Shown here: positions 1 through 3,917 of the stretch, piece after piece
Numbering within the stretch: the first letter of the stretch is position 1
Layout: every line of letters starts with the position of its first letter
NCBI GenBank assembly: GCA_023257495.1
Contig: JALRCC010000184.1
Span: forward strand, 1-7,247
Source: Rugosibacter sp.
Lineage (GTDB): Bacteria; Pseudomonadota; Gammaproteobacteria; Burkholderiales; Rhodocyclaceae
Direction: 5' to 3'
Length of the DNA stretch: 7,247 nucleotides
Notes under the pieces: model-generated
Told to the model about the DNA's origin: nothing
Databases searched by the model: none
The model's input: only the letters and a program-made list of their open reading frames with translations
Made by a program: the position numbers and the translations under genes

Positions 1-103
1 GCGATGACCGCAGTACTGGCACCCAATATTCACGCATCAGCCGTCCCATCGGCGTACCCTGCCCCGTTTCGGTAATCAGCCGGTTATTCGCCTTACTTAG
101 CAT
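1..103 (-). CDS. Rieske 2Fe-2S ring-hydroxylating oxygenase, alpha-subunit-like, N-terminal fragment
   Basis: Read on the minus strand from the ATG at 101-103, this gives 34 residues beginning MLSKANNRLITETGQGTPMG and continuing RLMREYWVPVLRSS before the window ends. The pattern of an N-terminal E/N-rich helix, then G-x-GTPMG, then a (R)-x-YW-x-P-x-L segment is the start typical of phthalate 4,5-dioxygenase-like Rieske oxygenases. Those enzymes use a Rieske [2Fe-2S] centre and a mononuclear iron to hydroxylate aromatic substrates. The Rieske motif itself (CxH...CxxH) lies outside the window, so the family call rests only on the N-terminus. A good Shine-Dalgarno (AGAGGAG, about 110-116 on the minus strand) precedes the ATG and supports the start. 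Substrate is unknown. Confidence 0.72.
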   Translation of the reverse strand, partial: MLSKANNRLITETGQGTPMGRLMREYWVPVLRSS

Positions 104-154
104 GAAGCACTCCTCTCTGCATCACTTCTCACCGTTTAGCGCATTCTTTCGCGA

Positions 155-163
155 ATTATCACA
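155..163 (-). promoter_or_regulatory. Candidate extended -10 promoter for the Rieske oxygenase gene
   Basis: On the minus strand positions 163 to 155 read TGTGATAAT, an extended -10 element (TGn followed by GATAAT). It would start transcription near 148, giving a leader of about 45 nt before the ATG at 103. No good -35 box is spaced correctly, which an extended -10 can tolerate. A short inverted repeat, GAGTA (167-171) and TACTC (178-182), lies just upstream and could be an operator, but it is only 5 bp. Confidence 0.35.
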
Positions 164-242
164 AGCGAGTAAAAGCCTACTCACGTATTCCCAAGTCAAA
201 CCTGATTAGATATAAATTTGATAACATTGGGTCAGCTACGTG

Positions 243-270
243 TGGTCGTGAACTCTGTTGGTCGTGAACT
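243..270 (+). repeat. 12-bp direct repeat, TGGTCGTGAACT x2
   Basis: Two exact copies of TGGTCGTGAACT occur at 243-254 and 259-270, 16 bp apart start to start and separated by CTGT. The repeat lies in the space between divergently read genes, so paired regulator sites are possible. The 16-bp pitch is about one and a half helical turns and the units are not palindromic, so a simple tandem duplication is equally likely. Confidence 0.6.
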
Positions 271-384
271 GTTATTGTTTCTGGCAGTTGGCGTAAGTTT
301 CACTCAATTTATGCTGATTGCGCTCTTTTTTGTTCAAAAGCTTTAATCTTGTCCTGACCCTTTATCGTTCGATCTGAAAATTCT

Positions 385-522
385 ATGCTATTTATCCTCT
401 ACTACATTGTTGCCATCACTGTTCTGGTGATGCACTTTACCGGCTTTCTGGCTCGGAATAATTTGGAATGGGTCGTTTTGTTACTCGCAGTCACAGTGTT
501 CCCCGCAGTCCTGTATCTTTAA
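385..522 (+). CDS. Candidate small membrane protein, 45 residues
   Basis: An ATG frame of 45 codons starts MLFILYYIVAITVLVMHFTG and ends at TAA 520-522. It predicts two hydrophobic helices, roughly residues 2-22 and 28-45, joined by the short polar turn ARNNLE. This gives a compact helical-hairpin layout common among small inner-membrane proteins. It is followed about 70 nt later by a strong terminator (594-640), which fits a transcript ending there. The ribosome-binding site is weak, I do not recognise the family, and T-rich DNA often encodes hydrophobic peptides by chance. Function unknown; coding status is uncertain. Confidence 0.4.
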   Translation: MLFILYYIVAITVLVMHFTGFLARNNLEWVVLLLAVTVFPAVLYL

Positions 523-593
523 TTTTTCAAACAAACTTATGGCTTGCCAATCTCGCTAGGAAAACAATCCTGCCAGGCAAAGTTAATGAAAAT

Positions 594-640
594 ATCCAAT
601 AAAAAAAAGCCACTGACTAAAGTGGCTTTTTTTATTGGAT
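594..640. terminator. Strong bidirectional rho-independent terminator
   Basis: The stem core is GCCACT (609-614) and AGTGGC (621-626) around the loop GACTAA (615-620). It is flanked by A8 on the left and T7 on the right, so each strand has a U-run after the hairpin. Pairing continues through the A/T tracts to ATCCAAT (594-600) and ATTGGAT (634-640), giving arms of about 20 bp with one unpaired A. It lies between the plus-strand small ORF ending at 522 and the minus-strand gene ending at 759, as expected for a terminator shared by convergent genes. Confidence 0.9.
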
Positions 641-660
641 TGTAGTTTTTATAAACTACA
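641..660. repeat. Perfect 8-bp inverted repeat abutting the terminator
   Basis: TGTAGTTT (641-648) and AAACTACA (653-660) form a perfect 8-bp hairpin with a TTAT loop. It starts at the very base after the terminator stem. It lacks a following U-run, so it is not itself a standard terminator. It may protect RNA 3' ends or be a second pause element for minus-strand transcription. Confidence 0.55.
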
Positions 661-758
661 CGCTTGCATAAATACGTTAACTCGGTCTTCGGGACACGGC
701 ACTACCTCGCCGCAAACCGAAATGCCCCTTGCACAAACATGAAAAAATCAATTCAGTT

Positions 759-1010
759 TTACTGACCATCCCCTGCTTCAAGCTCAACATCCATGCCAAC
801 GACAGTATCGAGCACGTTATTTACCAGTGCTTCATCTTGATCTGACCATTCGGCATCGGGAGTATTACTGGTAGTACTTAGTGGAGTGATATCGAAATCG
901 ACAAACTGGTCGCCAATTTTCAGCACCTGCATACCGGACGCATGATCTGCCAACTGCCACTCGTCAGGAACTTCAAGTTCGGCACGGACAAAGACCGTGA
1001 TATTTTTCAT
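759..1010 (-). CDS. Conserved-looking small acidic protein, function unknown
   Basis: An 83-residue protein starts MKNITVFVRAELEVPDEW and ends in an acidic tail (ELEAGDGQ), terminating with TAA. The ATG at 1008-1010 is preferred over an upstream in-frame ATG (1077-1079) because TGGAG lies at the right distance just before it (minus-strand TGGAGTAACC then ATG). The protein is rich in Asp and Glu, with no signal peptide, membrane helix or cysteine, so it should be a soluble cytoplasmic protein. An N-terminal beta-strand-like segment (TVFVRAELEVP) is followed by a central hydrophobic patch (MQVLKIGDQFVDFDI) and a helical acidic end. I do not recognise a family. It lies 216 bases downstream of tRNA-Val on the same strand and could share its transcript. 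Confidence 0.7.
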   Translation of the reverse strand: MKNITVFVRAELEVPDEWQLADHASGMQVLKIGDQFVDFDITPLSTTSNTPDAEWSDQDEALVNNVLDTVVGMDVELEAGDGQ

Positions 1011-1104
1011 GGTTACTCCAGTGGGATAAGAATGGGCGAACTGGCAGGATAAATCTGCACGAGCGCAGAACCTTGGCAATCCACAATAAAAAATCTGCGT
1101 GAGA

Positions 1105-1162
1105 TGTGGCTTTTTGTGTGGCTGTTTTTGTGATGGATTGTGGCGTTTTTCTGCGGTTTTTC
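1105..1162 (+). repeat. Imperfect TGTGGC-TTTTT short repeats
   Basis: Four related units follow one another: TGTGGCTTTTTG (1105-1116), TGTGGCTGTTTTTG (1117-1130), TGTGGCGTTTTTC (1139-1151) and TGCGGTTTTTC (1152-1162). The outer ends ATGTGGCT (1104-1111) and AGCCACAT (1163-1170) are also inverted copies of each other. The block lies between the 83-residue gene and tRNA-Val. On the minus strand it reads as repeated AAAAA-GCCACA and could encode a Lys/Thr-rich stretch, but no start or ribosome-binding site supports translation. Confidence 0.55.
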
Positions 1163-1193
1163 AGCCACATTTACAAAATTATGTTAGTAACCA

Positions 1194-1232
1194 CTACCAA
1201 AAATCGCATTTTATTTGCTAGATTTTTGGTAG
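1194..1232. repeat. 12-bp perfect inverted repeat overlapping the tRNA 3' end
   Basis: CTACCAAAAATC (1194-1205) is the exact inverse of GATTTTTGGTAG (1221-1232), with a 15-nt spacer. The right arm contains the encoded CCA, the discriminator base and the last two acceptor-stem bases of tRNA-Val. On the tRNA transcript the trailer could therefore fold back on the 3' end of the tRNA. No U-run follows the second arm, so it is not a classical intrinsic terminator. Confidence 0.6.
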
Positions 1233-1303
1233 GCGCGATTGGACTCGAACCAACGACCCCCACCATGTCAAGGTGGTGCTCTAACCAGCTGAGCTACGCG
1301 CCT
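1227..1303 (-). tRNA. tRNA-Val (anticodon GAC)
   Basis: The minus strand folds as a complete cloverleaf. The acceptor stem is AGGCGCG with CGCGCCT (1297-1303 and 1231-1237 in plus coordinates). The D-arm contains GCTCAGCTGGTTAGAGC. The anticodon stem CCACC/GGTGG encloses the loop TTGACAT, placing GAC at 1269-1267. The T-arm is GTTGG, TTCGAGT, CCAAT. The discriminator A and CCA are genome-encoded (1230-1227). Anticodon GAC reads GUC and GUU valine codons. The mature form including CCA is 77 nt; without CCA the gene spans 1230-1303. Confidence 0.97.
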
Positions 1304-1318
1304 ACTTAAGAGCCGAGG

Positions 1319-1346
1319 ATTCTACCCGAAATGTGCATGGCGTCAA
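1319..1346 (-). promoter_or_regulatory. Sigma-70 promoter of tRNA-Val with GC-rich discriminator
   Basis: On the minus strand TTGACG (1346-1341) and TAGAAT (1324-1319) are separated by 16 nt, a near-consensus sigma-70 pair. The bases after the -10 (CCTCGGC) are GC-rich, as in stable-RNA promoters under stringent (ppGpp) control. Transcription should start near 1312, about 9 nt before the mature tRNA 5' end. Confidence 0.8.
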
Positions 1347-1467
1347 ACTGTTTTAGGCGATTCTGGGAAAGCTACGCCCCATCTTCTGACAATACAAGCA
1401 GCCAAAGTCTCTTGAAAAATTGGATTGCATAAGCTCTGCGCTGGACAATCCTGTACTCCAATACGGG

Positions 1468-1496
1468 TTTACAGATCACGGGATGGGCGTTATAGT
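1468..1496 (+). promoter_or_regulatory. Sigma-70 promoter for the NlpC/P60 gene, predicted leaderless
   Basis: TTTACA (1468-1473) and TATAGT (1491-1496) are separated by exactly 17 nt, each matching consensus at five of six bases. The start point expected about 7 nt past the -10 falls at about 1503, which is the A of the chosen ATG. No Shine-Dalgarno is present before that ATG, so promoter and start codon together suggest a leaderless mRNA. Confidence 0.6.
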
Positions 1497-1502
1497 CGTG
1501 CA

Positions 1503-2015
1503 ATGAATAGAACACGTCTCGGGAAAATAAGTACGTTTTTATTGCTCGGCCTCCTGCTCTCATCAGTTGCACAGGCTGATGAGCCTATCGTCATCCCCCC
1601 CCCCCTTCGGGTATCGTTCATTGACCGTGCGACCGCAACCGCCCAAGATGTCATCGATAAGGCTGTAGATCTGCTTAATATCCCTTACCGGTTTGGTGGA
1701 ACCACACCTGAGTCCGGATTTGACTGCTCTGGCTTTGTGCGCCACGTATTTCGTACGGGATTTGGTTTGATTCTTCCACGTAGTGCTATCGACCAGAGCA
1801 AAGCTGGACGAGCGATTCCACCGACCGAGCTCAAACCGGGTGATCTGGTTTTTTTTAACACCATGCGTCGCGCGTTTTCGCATGTCGGTATTTATCTTGG
1901 CAACGATCAGTTTGTACATGCCCCACGTACTGGTGAACGGGTTCGTGTCGATAGTATGAGCGACAACTACTGGATACAGCGTTTTAATGGAGCACGACGT
2001 ATCAATCCTGAATAA
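1503..2015 (+). CDS. Secreted NlpC/P60-family cell-wall endopeptidase
   Basis: The 170-residue protein has an N-terminal signal peptide: MNRTRLGKIS, a hydrophobic core at about 11-20, and a probable signal peptidase I cleavage after A25 in SVAQA. There is no lipobox, so it is likely periplasmic rather than a lipoprotein like NlpC or MepS. The NlpC/P60 domain spans about 45-168. The catalytic Cys75 lies in FDCSGFV, His127 in SHVGIYLG, and the third polar residue is probably His139 in FVHAP. These papain-like enzymes cut peptide stems of peptidoglycan, often D-Glu-mesoDAP bonds. The ATG at 1503 is chosen because it places the signal peptide at the N-terminus; an in-frame ATG at 1425 would bury it behind 26 polar residues. 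An 11-C run (1595-1605) encodes part of IPPPL just after the cleavage site, and slippage there would shift the frame. It stands alone on its own promoter, divergent from tRNA-Val. Confidence 0.88.
   Translation: MNRTRLGKISTFLLLGLLLSSVAQADEPIVIPPPLRVSFIDRATATAQDVIDKAVDLLNIPYRFGGTTPESGFDCSGFVRHVFRTGFGLILPRSAIDQSKAGRAIPPTELKPGDLVFFNTMRRAFSHVGIYLGNDQFVHAPRTGERVRVDSMSDNYWIQRFNGARRINPE
1595..1605 (+). repeat. Poly-C tract (11 C) inside the NlpC/P60 gene
   Basis: Eleven consecutive C residues cover the end of Ile31, three Pro codons and the first base of Leu35. The reading frame is open as given, with the whole catalytic domain in frame downstream. Tracts of this length are prone to replication slippage and to sequencing error. 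Confidence 0.9.
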
Positions 2016-2082
2016 TTGATTGGTAGTTCGGTCGAATCCTCTCTCTTTTGCAACACCGACTGTAATTTCAACCTACGACCCT

Positions 2083-2087
2083 GAGGA
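2083..2087 (+). promoter_or_regulatory. Ribosome-binding site deciding the CDGSH start
   Basis: GAGGA ends directly before the ATG at 2088 but is six bases before the ATG at 2094. Only the second has workable spacing, so the protein should begin MTNPEIAAKS rather than MIMTNPEIA. Confidence 0.7.
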
Positions 2088-2093
2088 ATGATC

Positions 2094-2333
2094 ATGACCA
2101 ACCCGGAAATTGCTGCAAAATCACCCTTCGCTGTTGCTGTTGAAGCTGGCAAGGATTACTACTGGTGCTCCTGCGGCAAATCCAAAGGGCAGCCATTCTG
2201 CGATGGTAGCCATAAGGGATCATCGTTCTCGCCATTGAAATACACTGCCAGCGAGAGCACGACCGTCTACTTTTGTGGCTGCAAACACAGCAAAAATGGG
2301 GCACTCTGCGACGGCTCGCATAAGTCGCTGTAA
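2094..2333 (+). CDS. Double CDGSH iron-sulfur domain protein
   Basis: The 79-residue protein has two copies of the CDGSH motif C-x-C-x8-C-D-G-S-H: Cys25, Cys27, Cys36 and His40, then Cys61, Cys63, Cys72 and His76. Each 3-Cys/1-His set binds a redox-active [2Fe-2S] cluster in this family. Two motifs in one chain resemble the tandem CISD3 (MiNT/Miner2) type. There is no signal peptide or membrane anchor, so it is probably cytoplasmic, with a likely role in electron or cluster transfer; no specific partner is evident. The ATG at 2094 is preferred over the one at 2088, because GAGGA (2083-2087) touches the first but is 6 nt from the second. It is read in the same direction as the NlpC/P60 gene (78 nt upstream) and aat (61 nt downstream). 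Confidence 0.9.
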   Translation: MTNPEIAAKSPFAVAVEAGKDYYWCSCGKSKGQPFCDGSHKGSSFSPLKYTASESTTVYFCGCKHSKNGALCDGSHKSL

Positions 2334-2394
2334 CCTGAAAACTTCTTCAGGGAATCTAATCTGATTCGATCCGCTGTTCCACACGCTACAGCCG

Positions 2395-3120
2395 ATGATT
2401 CCATGGCTGTCGACCGAGCTCGACTTCCCCCCGGTTAGCTCAGCCCTCACTGAGCCAGCCGGCCCTAATGGGCTTCTTGCTGCAGGGGGTGATCTTTCAC
2501 CCCCCCGTTTACTTGCGGCTTATACGCAAGGAATTTTCCCTTGGTATTCACCCGGTGACCCGATCCTGTAGTGGAGCCCCGATCCACGTATGGTGCTCTT
2601 TCCGGACGGGGTCAAATTATCACGCTCTCTAGTCAAAACACTGCGTAACGCAGACTACAGCATTCGCTTTGATACTGCCTTTACTGCCACAATATCCGCT
2701 TGCGCACAAAAGCCACGGCCTGGACAAAGCGGAACCTGGATCAGCGCTGAAATGATAACGGCTTACGAAAAACTGCATCAACTGGGCTATGCCCATAGCG
2801 TAGAAACATGGGTCGATGGTGTATTGGTTGGCGGGCTATACGGCATCGCCATCGGACGGGCTTTTTACGGAGAATCAATGTTTAGCCAAGTGCGTGATGC
2901 ATCAAAAATTGCGTTCGCTCATTTGTGTGTTTACCTCAAACAGCAAGAATTCGGCATAATCGATTGCCAAATGGAAACCACTCACCTCACCTCTCTCGGT
3001 GCCCGCCTGATGGACCGTAGTGACTTTGTTACCAGGCTGGCAGCATTGACCCAATCAGGCCCGCCTCCAGGCTCGTGGCCTGCCATGGCGATCGACGGTT
3101 ATTTCAAGAGGGCGCAATGA
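2395..3120 (+). pseudogene. aat: Leucyl/phenylalanyl-tRNA--protein transferase with in-frame amber codon
   Basis: From the ATG at 2395 the frame reads [14 protein letters not shown], then [20 protein letters not shown] and [13 protein letters not shown]. It then meets TAG at 2569-2571 (codon 59) and continues in the same frame with WSPDPRMVLFPDG to TGA at 3118-3120. Aat transfers Leu or Phe from tRNA to N-terminal Lys or Arg, marking proteins for ClpS/ClpAP. The conserved segment is PILWWSPDPR, so the stop replaces the first Trp of the pair, a single G-to-A change of TGG. Beyond it, GTWI (about 113-116), HSVETW, GGLYG, GESMFS (159-164) and IDCQ (189-192) are all intact. The total of 241 codons matches the family (E. 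coli about 234). A fragment from ATG 2590 (176 codons) would lack the N-terminal domain and probably not work. The stop overlaps the bpt start (ATGA), implying one operon. Recent pseudogene, read-through gene or base-call error cannot be separated here. Confidence 0.85.
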
Positions 3121-3863
3121 CACACCTACGCGATCTACCTGATTTTCCTTTATTGCAGTTCTATACCACTGCACCCTATAGCTGCTCCTACTTACCGAAT
3201 CGCTCTGCTCGCTCACAAGTTGCCACACCCATCAACCTGATCGACAACAGAACCTATAGCGATCTCGTGCGATCCGGCTTTCGGCGAAGCGGCTTGTTTA
3301 CTTATCGCCCCCGATGCGACCTATGCACGGCTTGTCAGCCAGTCCGCCTGAATGTCGCGCAATTTACGCCCAATCGCAGTCAGCGCCGCGCATTGACTCA
3401 GCACTCAGCGCTCACGGCACAGGATTGTGCCCTCACCTTTCGCGAAGACCATTACCAGCTTTACCAACGCTATCAAAATGCCCGTCATGCGGGCGGGGGC
3501 ATGGATCAAGATAGCCGTGAGCAATACGCGCAGTTTTTGCTGCAAACGCATGTGAATAGCCGCCTGATTGAATTCCGTGAAAACGATGCACTGCGTATCG
3601 TGAGCATCATCGATGTTCTTGATGATGGTGTATCGGCTGTCTACACTTTTTATGATTGCGATGTTCCTCGCTCAAGCTTTGGAACCTTTGCCGTTTTGTG
3701 GCAAATCAACGAATGTCGGCGTTTGCAGCTGCCATGGCTATATCTGGGTTACTGGATTCGCGATAGTAAAAAAATGGCTTACAAAGAAAACTTTCACCCC
3801 TTGACAGTGTTACGCAAGGGCGAGTGGCAAGACTTTTCACCGCAACAAGAATTTGCCGACTGA
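3117..3863 (+). CDS. bpt: Aspartate/glutamate leucyltransferase (bacterial ATE-like)
   Basis: The 248-residue protein transfers leucine from Leu-tRNA to N-terminal Asp or Glu, feeding substrates to ClpS/ClpAP in the bacterial N-degron pathway. It shows the N-terminal ATE signature: [18 protein letters not shown] (Cys23), then the CDLCTAC cluster (Cys67, Cys70, Cys73). The C-terminal acetyltransferase-like fold is marked by [21 protein letters not shown] and [17 protein letters not shown]. Length is normal for Bpt. The start at 3117 is chosen over an in-frame ATG at 3075 because AAGAGGG precedes it at good spacing and it overlaps the aat stop as ATGA, a sign of translational coupling. If aat translation stops early at the amber codon, this coupling could weaken bpt expression, although the local Shine-Dalgarno should help. 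The adjacent aat-bpt pair supports both calls. Confidence 0.95.
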   Translation: MTHLRDLPDFPLLQFYTTAPYSCSYLPNRSARSQVATPINLIDNRTYSDLVRSGFRRSGLFTYRPRCDLCTACQPVRLNVAQFTPNRSQRRALTQHSALTAQDCALTFREDHYQLYQRYQNARHAGGGMDQDSREQYAQFLLQTHVNSRLIEFRENDALRIVSIIDVLDDGVSAVYTFYDCDVPRSSFGTFAVLWQINECRRLQLPWLYLGYWIRDSKKMAYKENFHPLTVLRKGEWQDFSPQQEFAD

Positions 3864-3883
3864 ATGATTTAATTCCAATTCGC

Positions 3884-3911
3884 AAAAAACTCAGCCCCCG
3901 CTGATGAGTTT
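3884..3911 (-). terminator. Rho-independent terminator of the SBP gene
   Basis: On the minus strand AAACTCA (3911-3905) pairs with TGAGTTT (3893-3887) around a GC-rich loop, in which CAGC and GCTG offer an alternative inner stem. A run of six T (3889-3884) follows. It begins 7 nt after the SBP stop codon. In the plus direction only three T follow the stem, so it would be a weaker terminator for bpt. Confidence 0.75.
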
Positions 3912-3917
3912 ATGTCG

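Larger units (their letters stand above)
104..384. other. Intergenic region between divergent genes
   Basis: This 281-base stretch separates the minus-strand Rieske gene from the plus-strand 45-residue reading frame. It holds the candidate extended -10 at 155-163 and a 12-bp direct repeat TGGTCGTGAACT at 243-254 and 259-270. A GTG-started 34-codon hydrophobic frame at 242-346 has no convincing ribosome-binding site. I see no RNA gene or longer coding region here. Confidence 0.5.
523..758. other. Intergenic region between convergent genes
   Basis: Between the candidate small membrane protein and the minus-strand 83-residue gene, this region contains the bidirectional terminator and the adjacent hairpin. 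Just before the terminator, TTGCC (544-548) can pair with GGCAA around an inner AGGA/TCCT pair, so a short structured RNA ending at the terminator is conceivable. 661-758 has only short possible hairpins (for example GTC/GAC around TTCGG at 685-695). I see no coding region. Confidence 0.4.

Noticed and set aside
973..1170. Minus-strand 65-codon frame with a Lys/Thr-rich start (KNRRKTPQ, TKTATQKATS), resembling a histone-H1-like tail
   Set aside because: It overlaps the better supported 83-residue gene in another frame, has no ribosome-binding site, and its composition comes from the A-rich repeats.
1106..1309. Plus-strand reading frame across the tRNA, containing the peptide GAIGLEPTTPTMS
   Set aside because: It is the antisense translation of tRNA-Val, a well-known spurious ORF pattern in annotations.
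2334..2351. CCTGAA/TTCAGG hairpin directly after the CDGSH stop as a terminator
   Set aside because: The stem is only 6 bp and no T-run follows on the plus strand.
2500..2506. 7-C tract in aat as a possible phase-variation site
   Set aside because: The frame is correct through it and seven bases is short; the amber codon already explains the interruption.
2590..3120. A separate 176-codon gene starting at ATG 2590
   Set aside because: Its sequence is the C-terminal three quarters of Aat, in the same frame as the upstream N-terminal part, and no ribosome-binding site precedes it.
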